From NCBI GenBank assembly GCA_963797795.1, contig CAWCQY010000009.1, positions 372,001-436,000 on the forward strand: a stretch of DNA of 64,000 nucleotides. The letters run 5' to 3'. Positions 1-8,984 of the stretch are shown in pieces. The translations under genes were made by a program, and so were the position numbers. Source of the DNA: JABDBE01 sp963797795 (lineage in GTDB: Bacteria > Acidobacteriota > Terriglobia > Terriglobales > Acidobacteriaceae). Under the pieces are notes generated by a model. The model saw only the letters and a list, made by a program, of their open reading frames with translations. It made no database searches and was not told the DNA's origin. The stretch's first letter is position 1; each line of letters opens with the position of its first letter.

Positions 1-362
1 ACATTCCCGGCACCGCACCACTTGGCGAGACAGGAAACATAGGAATTGCCGGGCACCGGGACGGTTTCTTTCGTGGACTCAAGGATGTTCACGTTGGGGA
101 AACGATCGATGTGTACACGCAGCGTGGCCGTTTACGCTACGCCGTGGATGAGATCGAGACCGTCCCACCAGATGATGTGTCCGTTCTCGCGCCGCGAGCG
201 AAACCTTCCCTCACGCTGGTGACTTGTTATCCATTTTACTTTGTTGGAAGCGCGCCTCTTCGTTACATCGTGCATGCAATGGCTAGCGATACGAACCAAG
301 TGAAGAGTCCTGAGCAACCGGGCATGGAGGCGAAGACCCAGGCAAACGAACGAGCTGACTAG
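1..362 (+). CDS. Sortase, 3' part (class D/E-like), cut by the left edge
   Basis: The open frame runs in from base 3 without a start, so only about the last 120 residues are here. Sortases are cysteine transpeptidases that cut LPXTG-like signals and anchor proteins. The sequence shows the catalytic His in a GHRD motif, the catalytic Cys in TCYPFYFVGSAP, and the following Arg in LRYIV, in the order and spacing expected for the family. The hydrophilic tail after RYIV ends at the TAG at 360. The next gene downstream encodes a protein with an LPKTG sorting signal, which strongly supports the call and suggests an enzyme-substrate pair. The exact sortase class cannot be fixed without the N-terminus. 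Confidence 0.88.
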   Translation, partial: IPGTAPLGETGNIGIAGHRDGFFRGLKDVHVGETIDVYTQRGRLRYAVDEIETVPPDDVSVLAPRAKPSLTLVTCYPFYFVGSAPLRYIVHAMASDTNQVKSPEQPGMEAKTQANERAD

Positions 363-428
363 TGTCAGTGTGGTCGTGAGATCTGTTGAACCAAGGCTTA
401 GTTAACTATTTCAAACTGGAGGATGACA

Positions 429-1220
429 ATGAATGCAGGCAGCGTGATAAGGAAAAGCTTAGTGCTCGCGTCGGTGATATTGTGTCTCGCTTTCGCAGTC
501 TCAACCGTCGCACAAGTGCAAACCCAAACACACACCACAACCCTCCAACCAACACACGATGTGACGGTCGAGAGCGGTGAAGTTGTCGCGGTCGAAGGCA
601 ACGATCTGTTCGTTAAGATGTCGGACGGTACCCTTCGCCATTTCCCTAACGTACCCGAAAACGCCAGAGTCACCGTGGACGGGAAGCAGCTTGGTATTCA
701 CGAGCTCCAGCCCGGCATGAAACTGGAACGCACAACGGTAAAAACAACAACGCCCCAAGTGGTCACAACCATCCAAACCGTCACGGGCAAAGTGTGGCAC
801 GTGACCCCACCGCTCTCCGTCATCCTCACATTAGAGAATGGCGAGAATCAGGCTTTCAAGATCCCCAATGGACAGAAGTTCACCGTGAACGGCCAGGAAG
901 TGGACGCCTGGGGTCTGAAGAAGGGCATGCTCGTTAGCGCATCGAAGATTGTCGAGACGCCGGTGACTGCCGTGTCGCATCAAACGCAGGTGACTGGAAC
1001 CCTACCGGCCGGTACGCCGGTGTTGATCGCAAAGGGAGCGCCGACCGCAGCGCCGAGCGCCGAGGGAACCAACGCCGCGCCTGCTGCCGAGGGAACTACC
1101 ACTACAGCTTCGAACCAATTGCCGAAGACGGGGAGTAATGTGCCTCTTCTCGGAATGATTGGACTGTTATCAATGTGCGTTGCGCTTGGGAGCAGGCTCC
1201 TGCGTCGGATTCAAAGCTAA
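429..1220 (+). CDS. Secreted LPXTG-anchored protein, likely substrate of the adjacent sortase
   Basis: A 263-residue protein with an N-terminal Sec signal peptide (VLASVILCLAFAVSTVAQ), a central domain with two related beta-rich segments (V-x-G-x-V-x-x-V... and a K-F-T-V-N-G-Q-E-V repeat), an Ala/Thr/Pro-rich linker, and a C-terminal sorting signal: LPKTG near residue 228, a hydrophobic segment, then the basic tail SRLLRRIQS. The ATG at 429 is chosen because GGAGG at 418-422 is correctly spaced to it and too close to the ATG at 423. It lies 66 bp after the sortase gene, probably in one transcript. The function of the central domain is unknown. LPXTG anchoring is unusual in a diderm lineage. 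Confidence 0.85.
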   Translation: MNAGSVIRKSLVLASVILCLAFAVSTVAQVQTQTHTTTLQPTHDVTVESGEVVAVEGNDLFVKMSDGTLRHFPNVPENARVTVDGKQLGIHELQPGMKLERTTVKTTTPQVVTTIQTVTGKVWHVTPPLSVILTLENGENQAFKIPNGQKFTVNGQEVDAWGLKKGMLVSASKIVETPVTAVSHQTQVTGTLPAGTPVLIAKGAPTAAPSAEGTNAAPAAEGTTTTASNQLPKTGSNVPLLGMIGLLSMCVALGSRLLRRIQS

Positions 1221-1261
1221 GTGGTATCCGGTTTTCAGCCATAGCCATTGCTGATCCGTAA

Positions 1262-1307
1262 AGGGCCGAAACTCTTCCGAGGAGCGAAGAGCCGGCCCTA
1301 GTTTTTT
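1262..1307 (+). terminator. Rho-independent terminator after the LPKTG gene
   Basis: A stem AGGGCCG (1262-1268) pairs with CGGCCCT (1293-1299), with an inner stem CTCTTC/GAAGAG, followed by a run of six T (1302-1307). It sits 40 bp after the stop codon on the plus strand. Confidence 0.8.
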
Positions 1308-1511
1308 CGGATAGAAGCTGCTTTATTCAACAGAGGGCAGAAAGTCCGGTTCACTTGGGAACGACGTGTTGCTCCGCGACGACAGATTGGTTTCGTGAGA
1401 GATCAATTTCTCAGTCCGGAGATGAATCCAGCATTGCTTGTCCTGCCAGCGCTGTCGTTGGTGCTTTCACATTGGTTCCAACTTAGAGTTCAATTCACGG
1501 CCGGGAAAACG

Positions 1512-3089
1512 CTACCAGGTTCCGATGCGGAGGACGGCAGAGGTCGCGATCCGGAGGCCATTTTGGGGATGTGTGGTACCGACGTCGTTGATCCAGGAAT
1601 GGGTGTATTCCATTTCGAGAATGCGCCATGCGAAGGGACGGGCAACGACGAGATCCACCCCACCGCCCATGGCAACGCTGGGTCCGTTATTGGAAATCTC
1701 GACTGACCAGTCACTACGCTTGGGATAATGCGGGAGGGTGCCATTGCCGTCGTTCCACTCGTTGAGCAACTGTTTTTTCAGCGTCAGGTTGTCAGTTTCG
1801 TGGCTCACCTTGGTGCCACCGATCAACATCTCGGCGAACGGCGAAATGCGATGGGAGGCCAGCGGAGTCCAACGCGCCCCGCCACCATAGAATAAAGAGT
1901 CGCCACTTTGATTTGACGCGGGCATGTGCATGATGAGGCATCCGCTCACCTCTGCGAGCACCTGCCAGTGAGGATTGACCCGGGCGGCGCCGGAGCCCCC
2001 GCCACCGACACAGCTTCCACCCCCAAGGAAGCTCTGATAATAAGGAAACGCGGTAAGTTCAATCGGGGCTTCGCGCGGATACACGCGGATTGGCGAGCTA
2101 TCCGGCGAGAATCGCGGAGCGAACTCGAAAGGCTTCTCCCCGGTTTTCTTATAATCCTCCAAGAGTTCTTTGCGAAGAACAAAATTTTCACCGAAGATGC
2201 CCGGGCGAGTTTCCCGGTGCCACGGAACCTGAAAGGCCGTGATGTTGGACATGCTGCGGCCGGGGTTCAGAAAGCTCCGCGCCAGTGCGATGAGCACGCG
2301 ATTCGCGGTCCGGTTCTCGAGACCCATCAGGAGATAACGATCCGCAGCGTCTTCTCCGATCATCTCTACCGCACCCAGAGTGGGCGTGTCGGTCAGGGTG
2401 ATAAATCCGGGGGAGGCGTGCAACATCACGTTCCCGATGGAAGCCTCGCTGATCGGCCCAATCTTCCATTGCGTGTGCCAGACTGCCGAAAATGCCAGGG
2501 AGCGTAAAAGGCTGACGAAGTAATCGCGGCCATCTCCCCACTGCACATTTTTGTACTTAGGATCGTTCTGCCGTTCGATATAGCCGAACACCGAGCCTTC
2601 GATGGTGTGGCCAACATAGGGAGCCATAAATCTGTCGCTGTCGCTCCAGCCGCGAAGCTCGCTCACCGAACGCGTGTAGTTCTCGAACCAATGGCCGTTC
2701 AGCGCATCGCGTGTGCCGGCCTCGGTCGCGAGATTAAAGCCATGCATAATCCCGGTGAATAGAAGAGATTGTCCAGTGGCGACGCCCCAACGGAATTTGG
2801 TATCGCGCGGCACTTCGGGTTGCATATAAAGAGGTGGATGCGATACCGCACCATTGGCGAAGTCGTTGGGAATGGGGTCATCGGGATCAGGTGTGCCCGA
2901 GTCGACGAGGGTTGACGCCGAAAGCGAGTAAATCCGGGAGTCATCGATGGCGCCGCGAAGGCTCGATTGACCCGCCGGAATATCATCGAAACCGGCAGCG
3001 CGGTCGACCATCAGCTGAGCAGCACACGGCAGTGACTGCAAAAGAAACAACGCCCCCAATAACGTAAGGTTTCGAATCGGGTCTTTCAT
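1512..3089 (-). CDS. Hypothetical exported outer-membrane-type protein
   Basis: About 525 residues with a Sec signal peptide (LTLLGALFLLQSLPCAAQ). The middle part contains GYIERQNDPKY and APYVGHTIEGS motifs. The C-terminal third alternates aromatic and Gly residues as in an outer-membrane beta-barrel, with a Gly-rich stretch GGGSCVGGGGSG. No family is recognised with confidence. ATG at 3089 is preferred over 3107 because GGAAAGA lies 9 bases upstream of it. It is transcribed leftward from a promoter carrying operator site 1 (3241-3286), so it probably belongs to the same regulon as the porin-glutaminase operon on the other strand. Nothing notable is seen between its end and the upstream terminator (1308-1511). 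Confidence 0.72.
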   Translation of the reverse strand: MKDPIRNLTLLGALFLLQSLPCAAQLMVDRAAGFDDIPAGQSSLRGAIDDSRIYSLSASTLVDSGTPDPDDPIPNDFANGAVSHPPLYMQPEVPRDTKFRWGVATGQSLLFTGIMHGFNLATEAGTRDALNGHWFENYTRSVSELRGWSDSDRFMAPYVGHTIEGSVFGYIERQNDPKYKNVQWGDGRDYFVSLLRSLAFSAVWHTQWKIGPISEASIGNVMLHASPGFITLTDTPTLGAVEMIGEDAADRYLLMGLENRTANRVLIALARSFLNPGRSMSNITAFQVPWHRETRPGIFGENFVLRKELLEDYKKTGEKPFEFAPRFSPDSSPIRVYPREAPIELTAFPYYQSFLGGGSCVGGGGSGAARVNPHWQVLAEVSGCLIMHMPASNQSGDSLFYGGGARWTPLASHRISPFAEMLIGGTKVSHETDNLTLKKQLLNEWNDGNGTLPHYPKRSDWSVEISNNGPSVAMGGGVDLVVARPFAWRILEMEYTHSWINDVGTTHPQNGLRIATSAVLRIGTW

Positions 3090-3240
3090 CGCAAATCGTC
3101 TTTCCATCGTCAGAACAGGATTACCCAGCCGGACAAGACAAGGCAGAGGAATTCACTTCAAAGTTCGCCTCCCCTCAGAACAAAGGGGCACCCGTTGAGT
3201 TATCTACCCCGAGGGTGCACCTTTGCAAAGCTTGCGATTA

Positions 3241-3286
3241 TTTCTAAAGCAGTGTGCGGACTTTTGCTACTGGGAAAATCCCTAGT
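3241..3286 (-). promoter_or_regulatory. Operator/promoter site 1 (leftward)
   Basis: Palindrome core at 3271-3284 (sense TAGGGATTTTCCCA). On the minus strand it is followed after one base by -35 TAGCAA (plus 3264-3269), 17 bp, then -10 TAGAAA (plus 3241-3246). It drives the exported protein ending at 1512. It is one of two sites in the 3108-3587 divergent intergenic region, which otherwise shows nothing recognisable. Confidence 0.72.
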
Positions 3287-3474
3287 ATGCAAGGAGTTGC
3301 TAACGTGGGTCGCAATCGACTGCGATCAAATCCGCCAAGGCTTCGCCCCTTTTGCCTCTTGAACTAGGTTGTATCCCTCCAAGCCAACTGTTGCACTCGC
3401 GTTGACGCCTCCCGTGACGCTTGGTGCATAATGGCGACCGCCGCGAGCGGTGCCAGGCCTGCCGCCGGTCTATA

Positions 3475-3520
3475 CCTAGGGATTTCCCTAATTGTTCCTG
3501 CTTGTTGTCCCGGATAAAAG
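3475..3520 (+). promoter_or_regulatory. Operator/promoter site 2 (rightward)
   Basis: Core TAGGGATTTCCCTA at 3477-3490, one base, -35 TTGTTC (3492-3497), 17-bp spacer, -10 TAAAAG (3515-3520). The predicted start of transcription is about 60 bp before the porin ATG at 3588. It probably drives the porin-glsA-porin-amidohydrolase operon. Confidence 0.75.
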
Positions 3521-3587
3521 TACTGGCAGCTGACGCGAAGTTTTCGGGCAGCGACATGCGAGCCACTCCAGCGAGCAGGAGTCTTTT

Positions 3588-5057
3588 ATGAAAACAATGA
3601 GCTCCACTGCACTATTGCTGTTCGCTCTTTCCGCCATTTGGATTCAGCCTGCTGCGGCCCAGTCCCAGGACGGGCAGAAGCAAGATATCCAGCAGCTCAA
3701 GGACAAGCTTCAGCAGCTGGATCAGATGATGAGCGAAGTTAAGGGCGAGATCAGAGCGCTCGAAGAGGAACAGGGCCCACCCGTGTCCCCGCTAGTGGGA
3801 CAAAATCCATCCGAAGGGAAAAAGACGTCTGCTCCACAGGAGCCAATGATCGCCGTCCCCTCGGAGGCAATTATTGCTCAGCCTCAGGCTGGAACCGTAC
3901 CACTCGAAGGCGAAATCACGGAGCGGCAGAACAGCGTCAGCTTTTACGGGTTCACCATGCTCGACTCCGGCTACGACTTCGGGCAGATAAATCCGAACTG
4001 GTACGACGTTGTCCGTCCCACCCAGTTGCCGTCCTTCAAAAACGAGTTCGCGCCGAGTGGAAATGTATATGCCAGCGTGCGCCAAACCCGCTTCGGCGTG
4101 AAGTCCTCGACGCCTACGCCGTACGGCGATCTGAACACAATATTTGAATTCGAACTCTTCGGAACCGGAGTTGACGCCGGCCAAACGACTTTCCGTCTGC
4201 GGCATGCTTACGGCGAGCTAGGCCAGTTCGGAGCCGGACAAACCTGGAGTCCGTTCATGGATATCGGCGTTTTCCCGAACACGGTGGAGTACTGGGGACC
4301 GAGCGGGATGGTCTTCTTCCGCAACATACAAATACGCTGGATGCCGATCCGAAAGAAAACAGGCAGCGTGACTATTGCTCTGGAACGGCCCGGCGCCAGC
4401 GGCGACCAAGGTACTTATTCCGACCGCATCGAGCTAAGCAACATACGGCCCCGCTTCAATTTCCCTGATCTTTCAGGGAACGCGCGGATCGACAGGAACT
4501 GGGGCTACCTGCAGGTGGCCGGCATTGTCCGCAAAATCGGCTGGGTCGACACCAGCGGCAACCCCGTCAATCTCGGCGCCAGCGTCGTGGGCTGGGGCGT
4601 GAACACTACTTCCAATCTCAACTTGTCAAAAAACAATGTCGCAAAGCTGGCGTTTGTTTACGGCGCCGGCATTGAGAATTATATGGACGACGCACCGGTG
4701 GACGTTGGTATTCAGAATCAACCGAACTCGCCCATCCCCATCAAAGGCGTGGCTTTGCCCGTTCTTGGTGTGGTGGCGTTTCTCGACCACTCCTGGAATA
4801 AACACTTTACCAGCTCGGTCGGCTACTCACTGGTTGACATCCAGAACTCAAACGCGCAGAAGCCAGCCGACTTTCACCAGGGCGACTATGCGATCGCGAA
4901 CCTGCTGTACCACCCCATTCCGAGAGTCATGATGGGCAGTGAGTTTCAGTTCGGCCGACGGGTGAACTTTAGCAACGGATTCAACTACAACGATTACAGA
5001 GTGCAGTTCTCATTCAAGTTTGATTGGGACAAGAGTTTCAAATCCCCAACGCTCTAA
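3588..5057 (+). CDS. DcaP-like outer-membrane porin
   Basis: 489 residues: signal peptide ending near VQPAAAQ-like AAAQ, then a coiled coil (about residues 28-63, QQLKDKLQQLDQMMSEVKGE), a Pro-rich linker, then a beta-barrel beginning SFYGFTMLDSGYDFG. The motifs SVRQTRFGVKSSTP and FRLRHAYGEL-GQTWSPFMD are those of trimeric DcaP-type porins, which admit small organic anions. AGGAG lies 7 bases before the ATG. It is the first gene of an operon with an exported glutaminase 31 bp downstream and a second porin, so it may admit glutamine or export its products; the substrate is inference. The promoter carries operator site 2. Confidence 0.85.
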   Translation: MKTMSSTALLLFALSAIWIQPAAAQSQDGQKQDIQQLKDKLQQLDQMMSEVKGEIRALEEEQGPPVSPLVGQNPSEGKKTSAPQEPMIAVPSEAIIAQPQAGTVPLEGEITERQNSVSFYGFTMLDSGYDFGQINPNWYDVVRPTQLPSFKNEFAPSGNVYASVRQTRFGVKSSTPTPYGDLNTIFEFELFGTGVDAGQTTFRLRHAYGELGQFGAGQTWSPFMDIGVFPNTVEYWGPSGMVFFRNIQIRWMPIRKKTGSVTIALERPGASGDQGTYSDRIELSNIRPRFNFPDLSGNARIDRNWGYLQVAGIVRKIGWVDTSGNPVNLGASVVGWGVNTTSNLNLSKNNVAKLAFVYGAGIENYMDDAPVDVGIQNQPNSPIPIKGVALPVLGVVAFLDHSWNKHFTSSVGYSLVDIQNSNAQKPADFHQGDYAIANLLYHPIPRVMMGSEFQFGRRVNFSNGFNYNDYRVQFSFKFDWDKSFKSPTL

Positions 5058-5088
5058 CTCTGGCTGGCGGAAAGAAAGGAAAACCTAA

Positions 5089-6144
5089 ATGTTGAATAGA
5101 ACTTGGGCTGTAAAGCTACTTTTCGTCGCAACGATTATTGTGTCGTCGGTGCTTCCGATGTCGGCGCAGGCGCAAGCACCTCGGAGTCCCGTGGCGCCTC
5201 GCCGCGAAGTCGTGGCGGCAGTAGTCAAGGACGCCTACGACAAGTTCAAGAACGAAACCCGCGGGAAGAACGCCGATTACATTCCCTATCTCGCACAGGT
5301 GGATTCCAAACTATTCGGGATCGCGATCGTGACCACCGACAACCAGGTTCTCACGATGGGGGATGTGAAATATTCGTTCTCCATCCAGTCGATTTCCAAA
5401 GTCTACACGCTGGCGCTTGCCATGGAAGCACTGGGAGCCGACAAGGTCTTTCAAAAAATAGGCTCCGAGCCTACCGGACGCCCTTTCAATTCTCCGATCG
5501 CCGTCGTGGACATGCCGACACACACCGGCAACCCTTTTGTTAATGCGGGCGCCATTGCCACCACCAGCCTGATCTCCGGCAACAATGCAGATGAAAAGTG
5601 GAACAAGATTCTGGATTTCTATAGCCGCGCGGCCGGAGAAAAGTTGACATTGATTGACGAAGTCTACAAGTCCGAAGCCGCCACCAACACCGGCAACAAA
5701 GCGCTCTCGATGCTCCTGGCCAAGTACGAACGGATTTACGCCGATCCATTTGAGTCGGTGGATATCTACACCAAACAATGTTCCGTCGGAGTCAACGCCA
5801 CCCAACTTGCGCGGATGGGTGCCACTCTGGCGAATAACGGTATCAACCCGGCTACCGGTGAACAGGTGATCAAGGCGGAAGACGTTCCGCACATCCTCAG
5901 CACGATGATGATGGCCGGCCTTTATGACGGTTCTGGTGGCTGGGCCTGGGATGTGGGACTTCCCGCGAAGAGCGGAGTGGGCGGGGGGATCGTAGCGATC
6001 GTTCCGGGAAAAGGCGCAATCGTCGTCTTTGCGCCTCCGCTGGATGAGGCTGGAAACAGCGTCAAGGCGCAAGAGGTGATCGACTACGTCAGCGACAAGC
6101 TGCACTATAACCTTTTTTCTCCTGCGTCGGTGGGTTGGAAATAG
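5089..6144 (+). CDS. glsA: Glutaminase, exported form
   Basis: 351 residues of the serine-dependent glutaminase family (penicillin-binding/beta-lactamase fold), which hydrolyses L-glutamine to glutamate and ammonia. The Ser-x-x-Lys catalytic motif is SISK at about residues 101-104. Other family signatures are HTGNPFVNAGAI, QCSVGVNA and KSGVGGGI near the end. Unlike the usual cytosolic GlsA it starts with a clear Sec signal peptide (LLFVATIIVSSVLPMSAQAQA), so it should act in the periplasm. It sits between two porin genes with gaps of about 30-40 bp, so it is almost certainly cotranscribed. Release of ammonia outside the cytoplasm links it to the exported asparaginase and aspartase at 38-41 kb. 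Confidence 0.95.
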   Translation: MLNRTWAVKLLFVATIIVSSVLPMSAQAQAPRSPVAPRREVVAAVVKDAYDKFKNETRGKNADYIPYLAQVDSKLFGIAIVTTDNQVLTMGDVKYSFSIQSISKVYTLALAMEALGADKVFQKIGSEPTGRPFNSPIAVVDMPTHTGNPFVNAGAIATTSLISGNNADEKWNKILDFYSRAAGEKLTLIDEVYKSEAATNTGNKALSMLLAKYERIYADPFESVDIYTKQCSVGVNATQLARMGATLANNGINPATGEQVIKAEDVPHILSTMMMAGLYDGSGGWAWDVGLPAKSGVGGGIVAIVPGKGAIVVFAPPLDEAGNSVKAQEVIDYVSDKLHYNLFSPASVGWK

Positions 6145-6185
6145 CGTAGTCACGAAGAGCTGAGAACGATCGGTTGGAATTACCA

Positions 6186-7763
6186 ATGGCAAACACTATC
6201 CGGAAAATGGGAGCGCGATTACTGTCGTTGGCTCTCGCCCTTGGGTTGGCAAGTTACGGAATGGCCCAAGGCGCAGATCCCCAACAAGAAGGTCCGAATC
6301 ATGGTACGCAAGACCCGACTGACGAATTAAAAAAACTTGACCGGCTGATTGAACAAAACAAACAACTGGAGAACCAAAACCAGGAACTGATGACGGAGAT
6401 CAAATCTCTGCGTGGTGTGCTGGCGCAACAGTCCGGCTCAACCACGAACCTAAGTGAGACGGGCGCGCCGGCGCAGGCCGACACTACACAAGAACCAAAA
6501 CCGATGACCGCGAATATCTCCTCGGAGCAGGGAGACAAGAAAACCTGGGGAACGTACACGGACAATCAAGGGTTCAAGGTGGCCAATACAGACTACGGCG
6601 ATATGAGTATAAGCATATACGCGTATGCCCGCTACCTGAACCAACTAGGGCTGGAGTCAACCTTCACAAACGCGTTAGGCAACGTCATGAGTCTCCAGCG
6701 GCGCCAGGATCTCCAGCTCAATAAAGTCCAGATAAAGTTCCTCGGATGGATAATGAGCCCGAAGTTCCGCTATTTTCTGTACGCGTGGTCTTCCAATGCT
6801 TCGCAGGGCTTAGGTGCTCAGGTAGTACTCGCCGGCAACCTGAATTACGCCTTTAACAAACATTTCAACGTCGGCGCAGGGATTAGGTCCTTGCCGGGTA
6901 CGCGAAGTGTGGAGGGCAATTTCCCCTTCTGGCTTGGTGTCGACACGCGTCTTATATCCGACGAGTTCTTTCGCCCTTCCTACACTTCAGGCGTTTGGGC
7001 CTGGGGCAAAATCGGAAGCAAGCTGGACTACATAGCCATGATCGGCAACAACCTGAGCACCCTGGGCGTAAGCGCGGCACAGCTCAACAACGGGTTCAAC
7101 ACAGTGTCCACCTCACTCGTTTGGATGCCAAGCACGGGCGAATTTGGCCAGGGCTTTGGTGACTTCGAAGACCATCAAAAATTGGCGACCCGTCTCGCGG
7201 GCCACTACACCCGAAGCGATGAGGACAGGCAGGAACAACCAAACAGTGACCAATTCGAGAACACCCAGATCCGGCTCGAAGACGGCAGTGTCATCTTTAC
7301 ACCCAATCTTCTCGGTCCCGGTATTTCCGTCAACGATGTGACCTACAAAATGGCCGCCTTTGATGGCGGTATCAAGTACCACGGGTTTTCATTGGAAGGA
7401 GAGTACTTTCTACGGTGGCTCGATCATTTTCATGGACCGGGCACGGCCGGACTTCCTGCGATCTTCTCTCATGGCTACCAATTGCAAACCTCAGCGATGG
7501 TTCTGCCTAAGACTTTGCAGGTTTATCTGGGAGGATCGACGCTCACTGGCAACGCCGCCGCGCTGGACGCGTACCGGGCAAAGTACGGCAGTCCTTGGGA
7601 CTTTCGGGCCGGGCTCAACTTTTTCCCTTATCACAACAAAGTCATCCGGTGGAACAATGAATTTCTTTACCTGTACAGATCTCCGGTGGGCTATACCTCC
7701 GTTCCCTTCGCGCTCGGAGGAACCGGACCGGTCTTTGCTTCCACTCTCGAGTTAGCTTTCTGA
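6186..7763 (+). CDS. Porin, phosphate-selective/OprP-like fold
   Basis: About 525 residues with signal peptide (LLSLALALGLASYGMAQ), a coiled coil around residues 45-80 (LKKLDRLIEQNKQLENQNQEL), then a long beta-barrel region with alternating aromatic residues. It ends VFASTLELAF, with terminal Phe as in outer-membrane insertion signals. ATG at 6186 is preferred to the in-frame GAATTACC-upstream alternative at 6174 because the signal peptide then has a normal length; no strong ribosome site is visible for either. It follows glsA by 41 bp. It differs from the DcaP-like porin upstream, giving two porin types flanking the glutaminase. Confidence 0.8.
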   Translation: MANTIRKMGARLLSLALALGLASYGMAQGADPQQEGPNHGTQDPTDELKKLDRLIEQNKQLENQNQELMTEIKSLRGVLAQQSGSTTNLSETGAPAQADTTQEPKPMTANISSEQGDKKTWGTYTDNQGFKVANTDYGDMSISIYAYARYLNQLGLESTFTNALGNVMSLQRRQDLQLNKVQIKFLGWIMSPKFRYFLYAWSSNASQGLGAQVVLAGNLNYAFNKHFNVGAGIRSLPGTRSVEGNFPFWLGVDTRLISDEFFRPSYTSGVWAWGKIGSKLDYIAMIGNNLSTLGVSAAQLNNGFNTVSTSLVWMPSTGEFGQGFGDFEDHQKLATRLAGHYTRSDEDRQEQPNSDQFENTQIRLEDGSVIFTPNLLGPGISVNDVTYKMAAFDGGIKYHGFSLEGEYFLRWLDHFHGPGTAGLPAIFSHGYQLQTSAMVLPKTLQVYLGGSTLTGNAAALDAYRAKYGSPWDFRAGLNFFPYHNKVIRWNNEFLYLYRSPVGYTSVPFALGGTGPVFASTLELAF

Positions 7764-7835
7764 GCGGGCGAGTATTTTTTCGAGAGAAATGTGGACACCT
7801 CGATGACGCAACTCCTCAAATAACGGAGTCCATGG

Positions 7836-8951
7836 ATGAAACGTTCCTATGATTCTTGGCTTCACAGAATAGTCCGATTCGCTTTTGGCTCAGTCATTCT
7901 ATTGGCGGTATGGTGCAGTCTTGCACCTGCACAATCCCAACCAGAACAACCCGAACTGAACGATGTTCACTTCCATTTGACCAATTACATTCAAGAAGGC
8001 ACGGATATTCATGACTTTCTGAAGATCATGGGTACAAAGGTCGGGCGCGTCGCACTATTCGGAATCCCTCTGCAACAGGAATGGTCCTACCAGAATTCCG
8101 GTGATTTTGCTCCGACCTATTACCTGCAGACGGATGCCCCGCTCTATTACTACTCTTTCACCGACGCATACATCGCGATGGCGTACCGCTCACTCTCGAG
8201 GGAGGAACGGAGGCGCTTCGATCCCATGATCACTGGGTTCAATCCGGCTGACATGTACGCCGCCGATCACATTCGTCGGGTGCTTCAGACTTTTCCGGGC
8301 GTGTTCTCGGGTATCGGCGAGTTCACGATTCACAAGGAATTTGTATCGTCTAAGGTGGCCGGCGAAACTGCCAGCCTGCAAAACCCTGCGCTTGATCGTG
8401 TTCTCGATTTTGCGGAGAAGGTCGGACTGGTAGTGCTAATACACAGCGACATGGATGTGCCGTTCGCGAAGGAGGGCTCGCCGCCCGTTTATCTGGATCA
8501 GATGAAAGCGCTTTTCAGGAGGCATCCTCACACGACCATCATTTGGGCCCACACTGGCATGGGCAGGGTGGTTCGGCCGATAAAGAACCACGCCGCTCAG
8601 TTGGCGGAGATCCTCGCTGATCCGCAGTTCAGTCACGTCTACTTTGATATTTCCTGGGACGAAGTGGCCAAGTATGTGGTGTCGAGCCCGGAGGCGACTC
8701 GCGTGACCGCCGATCTTCTCAATCACTACCCTGACCGATTTCTTTTCGGCACCGATGAGGTAGCTCCATCAACTCAGGAGCAATACCTGAGGGTTTACCG
8801 GCAATATGAGCCGTTGTGGAAACTTCTGAACGATAAAACTCGCGAGAATGTGCTCAAGGGGAACTATGAGCGGCTCTTCGATAAGGCTCGACAGAAAGTC
8901 AGGGCGTGGGAAATGGCTCAGGGCCTGGGTCCTTCAGCGAGTTCCCGGTAA
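7836..8951 (+). CDS. Exported amidohydrolase-2 family metal-dependent hydrolase
   Basis: 371 residues: Sec signal peptide (FAFGSVILLAVWCSLAPAQ), then an amidohydrolase TIM barrel. Visible metal-site motifs are NDVHFHL near the mature N-terminus, VLIHSDMD in the middle, IIWAHTGMGR, and FGTDEV near residue 305. The family hydrolyses C-N or C-O bonds or decarboxylates; the substrate cannot be told. GGAG precedes the ATG by 8 bases. It is the last gene of the porin-glsA-porin operon, and a convergent gene ends 34 bp away. An amide-bond substrate would fit the operon theme, but that is inference. Confidence 0.8.
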   Translation: MKRSYDSWLHRIVRFAFGSVILLAVWCSLAPAQSQPEQPELNDVHFHLTNYIQEGTDIHDFLKIMGTKVGRVALFGIPLQQEWSYQNSGDFAPTYYLQTDAPLYYYSFTDAYIAMAYRSLSREERRRFDPMITGFNPADMYAADHIRRVLQTFPGVFSGIGEFTIHKEFVSSKVAGETASLQNPALDRVLDFAEKVGLVVLIHSDMDVPFAKEGSPPVYLDQMKALFRRHPHTTIIWAHTGMGRVVRPIKNHAAQLAEILADPQFSHVYFDISWDEVAKYVVSSPEATRVTADLLNHYPDRFLFGTDEVAPSTQEQYLRVYRQYEPLWKLLNDKTRENVLKGNYERLFDKARQKVRAWEMAQGLGPSASSR

Positions 8952-8984
8952 TATCGGCTCGTTTAGCTCCGGTTCGATTCTCGA

